The translations under genes and the position numbers were made by a program. A stretch of DNA of 64,000 nt from the NCBI GenBank assembly GCA_002412715.1, contig DHVP01000029.1:79222-143221 (forward strand), written 5' to 3'. Positions 52,135-61,272 of this stretch are shown here, piece by piece. Under the pieces are notes generated by a model. The model searched no databases. It was not told the DNA's origin and was given only the letters and a program-made list of their open reading frames with translations. This DNA comes from Deltaproteobacteria bacterium UBA5205 (GTDB taxonomy: Bacteria > Desulfobacterota > Syntrophorhabdia > Syntrophorhabdales > Syntrophorhabdaceae). Positions within the stretch are counted from its first letter, which is position 1; every line of letters starts with the position of its first letter.

Positions 52135-53742
52135 TTACTCGACGGCAGTGAGGCGTTTGAGCAGCGCTTTCTTTGCAGTGGTGCCGCGGATGAAGTCCCA
52201 GGGGAATATCTCGTCATGGGAACGTTCGCGCAGGGCGTAGAAGTTGAGATTGAGGGAGCTTTCGCGGACGATCCGGGTGAGGCTCTCGCCGCGGGCCAGA
52301 CGGATCACGGTATCGGACACGCGGCGGTCGCCGCGGGAAAGGACGGCCTGGAGAAAACTGAACTTGACGGAATCGTGGGTGAAGAATGTGTTATCTATCT
52401 TTCCGAAGGCGTGGCGCAGATGGGATATTTTGTGTTTCATCTCGTCCATCTCCGCCATGGGGAGCCACTGAAAGGGGGTGGCGGGCTTGGGTACGAAGGG
52501 GCTGACATGAACGGTGATGTTGCCCAGGGCACCCCGGGGGGCGCCGTGTTTTATCATGGCGTGGCGGATCCGTTTGACGAACTCGGGTATGCGGTCGATA
52601 TCATCCTGTGTTTCCCCCTGAAGGCCGATCATGAAATAGAGCTTGAGGTTGAAGGACTTGAGGGCCATAATGGCGTCGATGCGCGCAATTACCTCGTCGT
52701 CCGTCATGGGTTTGCCGAGGAGCCGGCGCAGGGGTTCCGTTGCGGCCTCGACGCCGAAGGTGAGGGTCTTGACGTTGTCCTTGATGAGATCGATGAGGGT
52801 CAGGGGGACCTCGTCGAGACGAAGCGACGGCAGGTGAACGCCGATACCCCGGGAACGGAGATTCTTGACTATTTCCACGATACGCGGATGGAAGGAGATG
52901 CCGCCCCCGATGATACCCACATCTGTTACATCGCCTATGGCGGACTCGACGTCTTCCGACCTGAATCCGTAGAGATTGCCGAGGAGGCAGAAGGAACACC
53001 GCGAAGGGCAGCCGCGAGTCCCTTCGACAAGGACCATATCGGCAAACTCGGTATTCGGTGTGGTGATGACCGACGTGGCCAGGGTCTCTCCCTTGTATCG
53101 CTCACCGGTGACCGCGAAATCGGCGGGCTCAAATCCCTTGATCTGTCCGCCTTCACCATACCGGACGGACAGCGCGGCGGGGTTATAGACAAAGGGGAGG
53201 GTTTCCAGTTCACCGATGATGCTGTCTCTTCCGGAAGGACGGCCGGCAGTGAAGCGTTCCATGAGGGATGGGATGGTGGCCTCGATGTCCCCCATTACCA
53301 TGAGATCGAAAAATGGAGAAACGGGTTCCGGGTTGGAGATGACGCAGATCCCGCCGGCGACGATGAGGGGGTATTCCCCGGAGCGTTCCCTTGCGAAGAG
53401 GGGTACTGACGATCCCTCAAGTATCTTCAGGATGTTGGGGTAGTCCAGTTCGAAGGACAGTGTGAAGAAGACGATCTCGAATGAGGAAAGGGGCCGCGAG
53501 CTCTCGAGGGAGACGAGCGGCCCGTCTTCTTCATAGAACAGCCTCTCGCAAACCACATCGTCGCGATCGTTCAATGTCTTGTAGAGAATATGGGTGGCGA
53601 GATTGGACATTCCGACATGATAGGAATTGGGAAAGACGACAAGGACAGGTATCCTGCCTCCCCATTTCTTGCGAATGGTGCCTTTTTCCCCGGAAAGGTA
53701 GTCCGTCCGTTGGCCTTCCCTGCGTGTGCGTTTTTGGGCCAT
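52135..53742 (-). CDS. B12-binding-type radical SAM protein (TIGR03960-like)
   Basis: A 535-residue protein. The N-terminal part (about 30-190) resembles a cobalamin-binding-type Rossmann domain (VLVVFPNSYHVGMSNLATHI). The radical-SAM core begins with EGTRGCPSRCSFCLLG (C-x3-C-x2-C, cluster ligands near 245-252), followed by TFGVEAATEPLRRLLGK. A family of similar proteins of unknown function is widespread in anaerobes, often with a DUF2344 partner, which is absent here. The start is ATG 53742. Confidence 0.85.
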   Translation of the reverse strand: MAQKRTRREGQRTDYLSGEKGTIRKKWGGRIPVLVVFPNSYHVGMSNLATHILYKTLNDRDDVVCERLFYEEDGPLVSLESSRPLSSFEIVFFTLSFELDYPNILKILEGSSVPLFARERSGEYPLIVAGGICVISNPEPVSPFFDLMVMGDIEATIPSLMERFTAGRPSGRDSIIGELETLPFVYNPAALSVRYGEGGQIKGFEPADFAVTGERYKGETLATSVITTPNTEFADMVLVEGTRGCPSRCSFCLLGNLYGFRSEDVESAIGDVTDVGIIGGGISFHPRIVEIVKNLRSRGIGVHLPSLRLDEVPLTLIDLIKDNVKTLTFGVEAATEPLRRLLGKPMTDDEVIARIDAIMALKSFNLKLYFMIGLQGETQDDIDRIPEFVKRIRHAMIKHGAPRGALGNITVHVSPFVPKPATPFQWLPMAEMDEMKHKISHLRHAFGKIDNTFFTHDSVKFSFLQAVLSRGDRRVSDTVIRLARGESLTRIVRESSLNLNFYALRERSHDEIFPWDFIRGTTAKKALLKRLTAVE

Positions 53743-53889
53743 TGCAATAATTACATTAGCATAAATCGGGTGATGGGTGATGAGAAAAGCAGAAGGGAAG
53801 GGGCAAGGGCCTTAAGCCGCGATGACGAAAGAGGATTAGTCCGGCATACGAGGAGCGAGAGATGTTTGAGGATGGTGTTTTTTAGAGGT

Positions 53890-53926
53890 GAGGGGTGGCG
53901 GGACGAGAGCTTGTTCGCCACCCCTC
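53890..53926. terminator. Hairpin downstream of ftsZ
   Basis: GAGGGGTGGCG (53890-53900) and CGCCACCCCTC (53916-53926), a perfect 11-bp stem, 12 bp past the ftsZ stop. The U-run is on the plus strand only, so its use as an ftsZ terminator is likely but not certain. Confidence 0.55.
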
Positions 53927-53937
53927 TTTTCAGGAGG

Positions 53938-55104
53938 TTAGTCTGCCTGCTTCCTGAGAAATGTCGGAATGTCGTAGCGATCGTCATCGATGTCGATGGT
54001 GTCGCTCTTTTGCCTGATCTCTTTATAGTCTACCTTGTAATCGATGGCGACCTTCTTCTTCATGAAGGACGGGACATTTTCCTCGTCGAAGAGCTTGCCC
54101 CTGGGGAAAGGCTCCGTCTTGTCTTCGTCGATTACTGCCCGTTCTTCGAAGCCGGTTGCGATGACGGTGATCCTGATGGTATCCTGCATGGACTCATCGT
54201 AGACAAGTCCCCAGATGATCTTCGCGTCTTCATGGGCCTGTTCCTGGATGAGGGTAGAGGCCTCGCTGACCTCCATCAAGGTCATGTCGGTGTTGCCGGT
54301 GACGTTGATGAGGACGCCGCGGGCGCCGTGGATGGAAATGTCTTCGAGCAGCGGGCTCGATATGGCCTTCTGTGCCGCATCGCGGGCCCTGCTTTCTCCC
54401 TGCGATTCGCCGATGCCCATGATAGCCATCCCGCGTTCGCTCATGATCGTCTTCACATCGGCGAAATCGACGACGACATGGCCGGACCCGACGATAAGGT
54501 CGGATATGCTTCGTACGGCATTGAGAAGGACCTCATCAGCCTTGAGGAAGGCCTCCATGATCGTCATGTGCTTGCCGCCGATGGAAAGAAGCCGCTGGTT
54601 CGGTATGGTGATGAGAGAGTCGACCCGCGATTTCAACTGAATGACGCCGTTTTCCGACTGGGTCATCCTGTCTTTTCCTTCAAAGGCGAAGGGTTTCGTG
54701 GTTATTGCCACGGTGAGGGCGCCTACCTCCCTCGCTATCTCCGCGATGACCGGGGACGCGCCCGTTCCGGTGCCGCCGCCGAGCCCGCAGGTGATGAAGA
54801 CCATGTGTGCACCCTTGAGATGGTCCTTGATCTTGTCGACATCCTCAAGGGCGGCCTTCTTGCCCACCTCGGGATTGGCCCCCGCACCGAGCCCCTCCGT
54901 CAGCTTCGTGCCGATCTGGATCTTGACGGGCGCCTTGCACGTACTCAATGACTTGATGTCGGTGTTGAGGGCGATGAATTCAACGCCCTGAACGCCCGCT
55001 TCCACCATGTTGTTGAGCGCGTTGCAGCCACCTCCTCCAACGCCGACCACAATGAGTTTTGCTGAAAATCCGTTGCTCTCGTCCATGTAGAACATTCCGC
55101 TCAC
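53938..55104 (-). CDS. ftsZ: Cell division GTPase
   Basis: A 388-residue tubulin homologue that forms the Z ring. VVGVGGGGCNALNNM, the tubulin signature GGGTGTGASPV and the conserved C-terminal tail YDIPTFLRKQAD are all present. The start is GTG 55104 with GGAGG 6 nt upstream. It is the last gene of the dcw cluster and lies 10 bp after ftsA. Confidence 0.97.
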   Translation of the reverse strand: MSGMFYMDESNGFSAKLIVVGVGGGGCNALNNMVEAGVQGVEFIALNTDIKSLSTCKAPVKIQIGTKLTEGLGAGANPEVGKKAALEDVDKIKDHLKGAHMVFITCGLGGGTGTGASPVIAEIAREVGALTVAITTKPFAFEGKDRMTQSENGVIQLKSRVDSLITIPNQRLLSIGGKHMTIMEAFLKADEVLLNAVRSISDLIVGSGHVVVDFADVKTIMSERGMAIMGIGESQGESRARDAAQKAISSPLLEDISIHGARGVLINVTGNTDMTLMEVSEASTLIQEQAHEDAKIIWGLVYDESMQDTIRITVIATGFEERAVIDEDKTEPFPRGKLFDEENVPSFMKKKVAIDYKVDYKEIRQKSDTIDIDDDRYDIPTFLRKQAD

Positions 55105-55114
55105 CTCGCACCTC

Positions 55115-56368
55115 CTAGAATATTTCTTTAAACCAGTCCTTCATTTTCGTGAGCAGCTTCTGGTTGCTGAAGAGTTTCTTCATCGACCGTGAAGCATCAA
55201 ACCCACGCCTCTTCCCCCGACCCTCCTTGAAACCGAAAAGCAAAAGCCCCACCGCTGTGGCATATGCGGGGTTGTTGACAACATCGATAAGACCGCCCAC
55301 GCCTATGGGGTCCCCCTTGCGCGCCGGAAGATTGAAAATGTTTTCAGCCAGCTCCGGCAGGCCGTCGAGGTTCGAGCACCCGCCCGTGAGCACCACGCCC
55401 GACGCCAGGAGTTTTTCGAGCCCCGATTTTTTGATTTCCTCGTAGATAAGTGAGGCCACCTCCTCGACCCTCGGTTCTATAATGTCCGCGAGGGTTTTGC
55501 GCTGAAGCGTCCGTGGTTTTCGCCCGCCGACGCTCGGTACCTCGATGGTTTCGTTTTGTCCGACAAGGCTCGCCATCGCGCAGCCGTATTTCTTCTTGAT
55601 TTTTTCCGCGTCATCGATAGGCGTGCGCAGCCCGATGGCAATGTCGTTCGTTATGTTGTTCCCGCCGAAAGGCAGGACGGATGTGTGTTTTATCGAGCCG
55701 TTGGCGTAGACTGCGATGTCACTCGTACCTCCGCCGATGTCGACGACGGCGACCCCGATCTCTCTTTCTTCCGGCGTGAGGACCGCCTCCGCCGACGCAA
55801 GCTGGCAGAGTATGACGTCATCGACATTGAGCCCCGCCAGTTTGCAGCATTTAATGATGTTCTGAGCGGAGGAGATGCTGCCTGTCACGATGTGTACCTT
55901 GACCTCAAGCCTGACCCCCGTTATACCCACGGGGTCCCTGATCCCGTCCTGGTCGTCGACGATGAACTCCTGGGGGATGACATGGATGAGTTCCCTGTCG
56001 GCAGGGATCGCCACCGCCTTTGCGGCGTCGATTGCCCGGTCGATGTCATCGGGGCGAACCTCCCTGTCCTTGACCGCAACGACACCGTTGCTGTTGAAGC
56101 TCTTTATGTGAGCCCCCCCGATACCGGCAAGGCAGGAGTCGATCTTGATGCCGGCCATGAGTTCCGCTTCCTCGACGGCCTTCTTGATGGAATTGACGGT
56201 GCTGTCCATATTGACGACAACTCCCTTGCGGAGGCCCGTTGACGGGTGTGAACCGATGCCGACAATGTTGACCTTGTCGTCCGACGTCTTTCCGACGACC
56301 ACGCAGATCTTTGTCGTCCCAATGTCAAGCCCTACAAGCAGCTGTTCGTCGTCCTTCACCCGGCTCAC
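55115..56368 (-). CDS. ftsA: Cell division protein FtsA, actin-like
   Basis: A 417-residue actin-fold ATPase tethering FtsZ to the membrane. VGLDIGTTKICVVVG (phosphate 1), VVDIGGGTSDIAVY (phosphate 2) and VVLTGGCSNLDGL are present. The C-terminus KMKDWFKEIF is an amphipathic membrane-targeting helix. The start is a GTG overlapping ftsQ by 4 bp. Confidence 0.96.
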   Translation of the reverse strand: MSRVKDDEQLLVGLDIGTTKICVVVGKTSDDKVNIVGIGSHPSTGLRKGVVVNMDSTVNSIKKAVEEAELMAGIKIDSCLAGIGGAHIKSFNSNGVVAVKDREVRPDDIDRAIDAAKAVAIPADRELIHVIPQEFIVDDQDGIRDPVGITGVRLEVKVHIVTGSISSAQNIIKCCKLAGLNVDDVILCQLASAEAVLTPEEREIGVAVVDIGGGTSDIAVYANGSIKHTSVLPFGGNNITNDIAIGLRTPIDDAEKIKKKYGCAMASLVGQNETIEVPSVGGRKPRTLQRKTLADIIEPRVEEVASLIYEEIKKSGLEKLLASGVVLTGGCSNLDGLPELAENIFNLPARKGDPIGVGGLIDVVNNPAYATAVGLLLFGFKEGRGKRRGFDASRSMKKLFSNQKLLTKMKDWFKEIF

Positions 56369-57066
56369 CCCTTCCTTTCCTGAATTATGGCGCCCCTTTC
56401 AAAGCGCGCATCGATACATTTTATGACAAGGCCGCGCTTGTCCGCGTCCCGAAGGACAGTCAGGGCCTTTTTCAGTCTCGCTTTGTGATCTTCCTTGCCG
56501 AGGACGATCTCCACTCCATCCTCGAACCCGAAGATGGTCAGGTCACCTTGCCGGTAGGATACCTCGGAGAGCTGTCCCTTTTTCAGTGTACCGTCCTTTA
56601 TAAAGGCGTTCGTCTCATTGAATACGTTCTTCACGTCCGACCGGTCCCGGGCGCTGATGAGGTAAAGCCCCCTGACGTCGTCTTTTCCGAGAAAACGGTA
56701 CGGCTCGCCCTGTTCGTCAAGGATGTAGACGGCACCATCCGGGGCGACCCACAGGGCGGAAGGCTTCTTTTCCTTCACGTCGATGACGAGAGAAAAAGGA
56801 TACATCCTCTTGACGCTCACCTCTTTGACGAACGGATGGGACGTAAGGGCTTCGCGGACCTTCGCAACGTCAACCTTGAAGATGCTTTCCGTCAGGTACG
56901 GCGTGATCTTGGCCATCGTCTCTTTGTCGCCGAGCTGGCTTAAACCGTTCACCTTGATGTTTTGCAGGAAGAAGAGTGGTTCCTCCCGGGAGAACAGGTA
57001 GGCGATCGAGAGCATCGAAAGGATGCACACCGGCCCGATGAAGAGTATGTACAAGAACTTTTTCAT
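56365..57066 (-). CDS. ftsQ: Cell division protein FtsQ/DivIB
   Basis: A 233-residue bitopic protein. TM about 4-27, a POTRA domain (INVKGLSQLGDKETM, near 37) and a beta domain follow. FtsQ couples the divisome to FtsBL. It is shorter than E. coli FtsQ (276) but normal for this group. It sits between ddl and ftsA with ATGA-type overlaps on both sides. Confidence 0.92.
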   Translation of the reverse strand: MKKFLYILFIGPVCILSMLSIAYLFSREEPLFFLQNIKVNGLSQLGDKETMAKITPYLTESIFKVDVAKVREALTSHPFVKEVSVKRMYPFSLVIDVKEKKPSALWVAPDGAVYILDEQGEPYRFLGKDDVRGLYLISARDRSDVKNVFNETNAFIKDGTLKKGQLSEVSYRQGDLTIFGFEDGVEIVLGKEDHKARLKKALTVLRDADKRGLVIKCIDARFERGAIIQERKG

Positions 57067-57971
57067 GTCTTCAGTGACGCTCCTGCCAGGATCTCCTCGA
57101 TAAGTTCATCGAATGTCCTGCCTTCATACGCCCATGCCTTGGGGACGAGAGACGTTTCCGTCATGCCGGGCGACGTATTGATATCGATAACAAGAGGTAT
57201 CCCGTCCCTGATAAGCATGTCCGTCCGCACACATCCCGAAAGGTCGAACCTCCGGTACACGTCCATGGCGATGGCCTGGGCCTTTTTCGCCAAAGTCCGT
57301 GATATTTTGGCGGGGACGATATATTCCGTCATCCCCCTGGTATACTTTGCCTCGAAATCGTAAAAACCGGACAACGGCCGCACCTCGATGACGGGAAGCG
57401 CCCTTCCGTTGACAATGGCAACGGTGATTTCCTGTCCGGAGACGAACTCCTCGATGACAATCTTCCTGTCGTATTTCGAGGCCATTTCCATGGCTGCCGG
57501 GATGTCTTTCTTCTTGTGGACCATTGATATCCCGATCGTCGAGCCCTCGTTTGCCGGCTTGACCACGAAGGGCGGCTTGAGACCGATCTTGTCGCCGGCC
57601 CCCACTATGGCGTAGGCCGGGGTCGGGATGTCCGTCGCTTTCAGGATGAACTTCATGACGGCCTTGTCCATGGCGGCCGATGAACCGAGGACCCCGGGGC
57701 CCGTGTAGGGTATGCCCATGATCTCGAGAAGGCCCTGGACGGTCCCGTCTTCGCCCCACCTGCCATGGAGGACTATGAATGCCGCATTGATCTTCTCTTT
57801 CTTCAATTTGTCGACAAGACGTTCCTTTGCATCGATGGCGACGGCGTTATATCCCGTTCTCACCAGGCTTTCCAGCACGGCTGCGCCGCTCTTCAGGGAT
57901 ATTTCCCTCTCCGAGGACCGTCCTCCCAGAAGGACGCCGATCTTCATATTCTTCAAGGTTTTCTTATCCAT
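57063..57971 (-). CDS. ddl: D-alanine--D-alanine ligase
   Basis: A 302-residue ATP-grasp enzyme making the D-Ala-D-Ala end of the peptidoglycan stem. KIGVLLGGRSSEREISLKSG at the start, HGRWGEDGTVQGLLEIMGIP, KPANEGSTIGISMV and LVIDINTSPGMTETSLVPK are diagnostic. I use ATG 57971 (MDKKTLKN, GGGGG upstream), which overlaps murB by 8 bp; an earlier in-frame ATG at 58001 lies deeper in murB. Confidence 0.96.
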   Translation of the reverse strand: MDKKTLKNMKIGVLLGGRSSEREISLKSGAAVLESLVRTGYNAVAIDAKERLVDKLKKEKINAAFIVLHGRWGEDGTVQGLLEIMGIPYTGPGVLGSSAAMDKAVMKFILKATDIPTPAYAIVGAGDKIGLKPPFVVKPANEGSTIGISMVHKKKDIPAAMEMASKYDRKIVIEEFVSGQEITVAIVNGRALPVIEVRPLSGFYDFEAKYTRGMTEYIVPAKISRTLAKKAQAIAMDVYRRFDLSGCVRTDMLIRDGIPLVIDINTSPGMTETSLVPKAWAYEGRTFDELIEEILAGASLKT

Positions 57972-58860
57972 TGAACCCCCAGAGTTCAACCTCTTCTTCA
58001 AGTTTGACCCCGAGCTTTGAGAAGACCTCTTCTTTTACCTTTTCGATGAGGGCCGCTATATCCCGGGCCTTTGCGTGCCCGAGATTTACGATGAAGTTGG
58101 TGTGTTTCTCGGAGACGCAGGCATCGCCTATGCGGTATCCTCTCAGACCTGCCTTTTCGACGAACCACCAGGCCGACTGACCACTGACACCCTTGAAGAC
58201 CGATCCTGCCGAAGGGTATTCCATGGGATGGTTCTTCCTTCTGGTCTGATAGACGTAGTCCATATCCCCTTCAAGCTCTTTCACATCGGCGGCCTTGAGG
58301 TGGAATCTGCCGCTGATGACGCATTCATGCCGGCCGACAGGCGAAGCACGGTAGCCGAAATCTTCGGGCCGCACCTCTTTTTCAATGATCTCGCCGCGCT
58401 CGTTCAGGACATCGATCCCGGTAAGGGTATCCGATATCGACTGGCCGAAGCTTCCGGCGTTCATCCTGACCCCGCCGCCGACGCTGCCGGGTATCCAGTA
58501 TAGTTTCTCGAGGCCTCCAAGGCCCCGCTTTGCACATTCGCTTATGAACCTCTTCAGGGAATATCCCCCGCCTACTTCTGCGATGGCACCGTCGGGAGTT
58601 CTTTTGAAAGTAAGGCGATTCATTTTTGTTATCCTTATCAGCGCCTCCCGTATCCCCTCATCGCTGACGATGATATTGGTGCCGTTGCCCAGGAAACGGC
58701 AGGGGATGGCGCCGTCGTTAAGGCGACGAACCATTGCCGAGATGTCGGCCCTGTCAACGGGATAGAGAAGCAGTTTCGCCGGCCCGCCGACCCGCATCGA
58801 GGTATACCGTTTCATGGGTACCTCTCTCAATACAGCCCCCTTTATTCCTTTCCAGTCCAT
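57964..58860 (-). CDS. murB: UDP-N-acetylenolpyruvoylglucosamine reductase
   Basis: A 298-residue FAD enzyme. YTSMRVGGPAKLLLYPVD, LGNGTNIIVSDEG, WIPGSVGGGVRMNAGSFG and YPSAGSVFKGV are typical; the Glu in SEKHTNFIVNLG belongs to the active-site region. The size places it in the type IIa class. It reduces the enolpyruvyl group to give UDP-MurNAc. It overlaps murC by 19 bp. Confidence 0.96.
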   Translation of the reverse strand: MDWKGIKGAVLREVPMKRYTSMRVGGPAKLLLYPVDRADISAMVRRLNDGAIPCRFLGNGTNIIVSDEGIREALIRITKMNRLTFKRTPDGAIAEVGGGYSLKRFISECAKRGLGGLEKLYWIPGSVGGGVRMNAGSFGQSISDTLTGIDVLNERGEIIEKEVRPEDFGYRASPVGRHECVISGRFHLKAADVKELEGDMDYVYQTRRKNHPMEYPSAGSVFKGVSGQSAWWFVEKAGLRGYRIGDACVSEKHTNFIVNLGHAKARDIAALIEKVKEEVFSKLGVKLEEEVELWGFNG

Positions 58861-60218
58861 GCGCTTACCAGTTTCTCATCGATCCTGTAAAGGTCGCCCG
58901 CACCTAAAGTGAGAACGAGATCTCCCGCCTTTGCATTCTCGATGATCTTCTGCACCACATCTTCCCTCGTCGGTGCGAAGATCACGTTCTTGTGCCCGCT
59001 CATGCGTATCTTCTCGGCCAGGTTTGACCCGCTGATTCCCTCTATGGGGTCTTCCGACGCCGCGTAGATCTCGGTCAGGATCAGGATATCCGCTTCATTG
59101 AAAGATGTGGCGAACTGTTCCATCAGGCCCTGCGTCCTCGTATACCGGTGAGGTTGGAAGGCGACGATGATCCGGTCTTTCCACATCCTTCTGATGGCTG
59201 AAAGGGTCGCCTTTATCTCTGTCGGATGATGCCCGTAGTCGTCTATGAGCTTTATGTCCCCGTCGTACTTTATCTCCAGCCTTCTGTGTATGCCCGAGAA
59301 ATTCTTGAGCGCTTCCTGGATGGTACGGAAGGGTACGTCGAGTTCGATGGCCACGCCGCAGGCGGCCAGGGCGTTAACGACGTTGTGTATGCCCGGAAGG
59401 GTCAGTTCTATCTCGCCCAGGTCATAACCTTTATATATGACCCGGAACCTTGTGAGGAAACCCTCATAGGAGATGTTGTCGGCCCTGAGGTCGGCCTGCT
59501 TTGAGAGGCCATAGGTCATGTAGCGGCGCTTGAGCATGGGGATGATGCTCTGAATGTTCGCGTTGTCTATACATATGATGTTGACGCCGTAGAAGGGTAC
59601 TTTATTGAGAAAGGCAAGAAAGGCCGCCTTGATCTCGTTTATGTCCCTATAGAAATCGAGGTGCTCGAGGTCGATGTTCGTCGCCACGGCAATGGTGGGG
59701 AAAAGGAGCAGGAAAGTGCCGTCGCTTTCGTCGGCTTCGGCAACCAGGTACTTGCTGTCTCCCAGCTTTGCGTTGCTCCCCAGGCTGTTGAGCCTTCCCC
59801 CGATGACACATGTCGGGTCCAATCCGGCGTGACCCAGGATGGAAGAGACGAGGGACGTTGTTGTAGTCTTCCCGTGTGCACCGGCAACGGCCACTGAATA
59901 TTTCATCCGCATCAGCTCGGCGAGCATCTCGGCGCGCTGGATCACGGGGATGAAAAGCTCCCTGGCCTTTTTCACCTCGGGGTTATCGAGCCTGACCGCG
60001 GAGGAGACGACGACGACATCGGAATCGATGATGTTCTCCTCGTTGTGTCCCTGGAAGATAGTGGCGCCAAGGGATTCGAGGCGCTCGGTTATGTCCGTCC
60101 TGCGCACATCGGAGCCGGTGACCTTGAAACCGAGATTGATGAGAACCTCGGCGATGCCGCTCATCCCGATGCCGCCGATGCCGACAAAATGGACGCGTTC
60201 TATTTTATGAAAGACCAT
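58842..60218 (-). CDS. murC: UDP-N-acetylmuramate--L-alanine ligase
   Basis: A 458-residue Mur ligase. FVGIGGIGMSGIAEVLINLG, the P-loop AVAGAHGKTTTTSLV, VAEADESDGTFL and IDDYGHHPTEIKATL identify MurC. It adds L-Ala to UDP-MurNAc. It is the bona fide MurC, in contrast to the ligase half of the fusion at 10272, which has DDFAHNP. Confidence 0.97.
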   Translation of the reverse strand: MVFHKIERVHFVGIGGIGMSGIAEVLINLGFKVTGSDVRRTDITERLESLGATIFQGHNEENIIDSDVVVVSSAVRLDNPEVKKARELFIPVIQRAEMLAELMRMKYSVAVAGAHGKTTTTSLVSSILGHAGLDPTCVIGGRLNSLGSNAKLGDSKYLVAEADESDGTFLLLFPTIAVATNIDLEHLDFYRDINEIKAAFLAFLNKVPFYGVNIICIDNANIQSIIPMLKRRYMTYGLSKQADLRADNISYEGFLTRFRVIYKGYDLGEIELTLPGIHNVVNALAACGVAIELDVPFRTIQEALKNFSGIHRRLEIKYDGDIKLIDDYGHHPTEIKATLSAIRRMWKDRIIVAFQPHRYTRTQGLMEQFATSFNEADILILTEIYAASEDPIEGISGSNLAEKIRMSGHKNVIFAPTREDVVQKIIENAKAGDLVLTLGAGDLYRIDEKLVSAWTGKE

Positions 60219-61272
60219 GTTCTATTCCTCCGATGATACGCGATGCGGCATCTTCCACGAATATCTTTCCCAGGTTGTCGCCCATTTCTTTTATGAGGGT
60301 CCTGTCTTCCATCAGCTCGGCGACGACCCCGAAGAGCCTGTCGCCTGTCGCCTCGTCATTGCTGATAAGGTAGCATCCCCCGCTCGCCTCGACGTGGGCC
60401 GCATTCTGCCACTGGTGGTTGCCGGCCGAATAGGGGTAGGGGATAAGTATGGCAGCCTTGCGGAAAAAGGCGAGCTCAAAGATCGTCGTGGCGCCCGCCC
60501 GTGATATGACGACGTCAGAGAGGGCGTAGTATCTCTCCATTTCGTTCGTGAAGGGAAATACCTCGTGGGCGACACCGCTCGACGAATAGGCCTCGCGTAT
60601 CCTCTCAAAATCGTCGCTGCCTGTCTGATGATAGACGATAATGTTCTTGTGCTTCTCAAGGAAGGGCAAAAGGGAAACGACGGCATCGTTGATGCTTTTC
60701 GCGCCCCGTGAGCCGCCGAAGACGAATATGCCGAAAGAACCGGCCTCTTTGAGGCCTTCGAGTTTCTTCAGTTTCTGACGCAAGGGATTGCCGCTGTGAA
60801 CGACGCGCCCGGCAGGGAGATATTTCCCGGTTTCTTCGAAGCTGACGAATACTTTACGGGTAATCTTCGCCAGGAGCTTGTTTGCGAGCCCGGGCTGGAC
60901 ATTCTGTTCATGGATGAAACAGGGGATGCCGAGAATCCTTCCCGCCAGTATGACCGGTACCGATGTGAAACCGCCCATGCCGAGAATGGCGTCAGGTTTT
61001 TCCCGTTTGAGGATCGTAAGGGACATGACGATGCCTTTGGCTATCCTCAAAAGAGTAACCGCCTTATGGATGGGAGAGCGTCCCAGGAACTGATGGGCCT
61101 CGATAAGGTGGAGCCTGAAACCCGCATCGGGTATGAACTTTCCTTCAAGGCCGTAGGGCGTCCCGATAAAGACGGCGCTGTTTTGGGCACTCTTTGCCAT
61201 GAGCGCCTCACCGACGGCTATACCCGGAAAGATGTGCCCCCCTGTTCCGCCCGCGGATATGACAAGCCTCAT
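60205..61272 (-). CDS. murG: UDP-GlcNAc:lipid I N-acetylglucosaminyltransferase
   Basis: A 355-residue GT28 enzyme. ISAGGTGGHIFPGIAVGEAL, MGGFTSVPVILAGRILGIPC, HEQNVQPGLANK, FVFGGSRGAKSIND and SRAGATTIFELAFFRKAAIL are all canonical. It makes lipid II at the inner membrane. It overlaps murC by 14 bp and gene X by 4 bp. Confidence 0.97.
   Translation of the reverse strand: MRLVISAGGTGGHIFPGIAVGEALMAKSAQNSAVFIGTPYGLEGKFIPDAGFRLHLIEAHQFLGRSPIHKAVTLLRIAKGIVMSLTILKREKPDAILGMGGFTSVPVILAGRILGIPCFIHEQNVQPGLANKLLAKITRKVFVSFEETGKYLPAGRVVHSGNPLRQKLKKLEGLKEAGSFGIFVFGGSRGAKSINDAVVSLLPFLEKHKNIIVYHQTGSDDFERIREAYSSSGVAHEVFPFTNEMERYYALSDVVISRAGATTIFELAFFRKAAILIPYPYSAGNHQWQNAAHVEASGGCYLISNDEATGDRLFGVVAELMEDRTLIKEMGDNLGKIFVEDAASRIIGGIEHGLS

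Noticed and set aside
52216..53409. Open frame on the plus strand opposite the radical-SAM gene
   Set aside because: Antisense to a gene with clear cluster motifs; composition is dominated by Gly, Asp and Glu from reverse-complement codons.
53590..54951. Open frame on the plus strand opposite ftsZ
   Set aside because: Antisense shadow of ftsZ; no motif.
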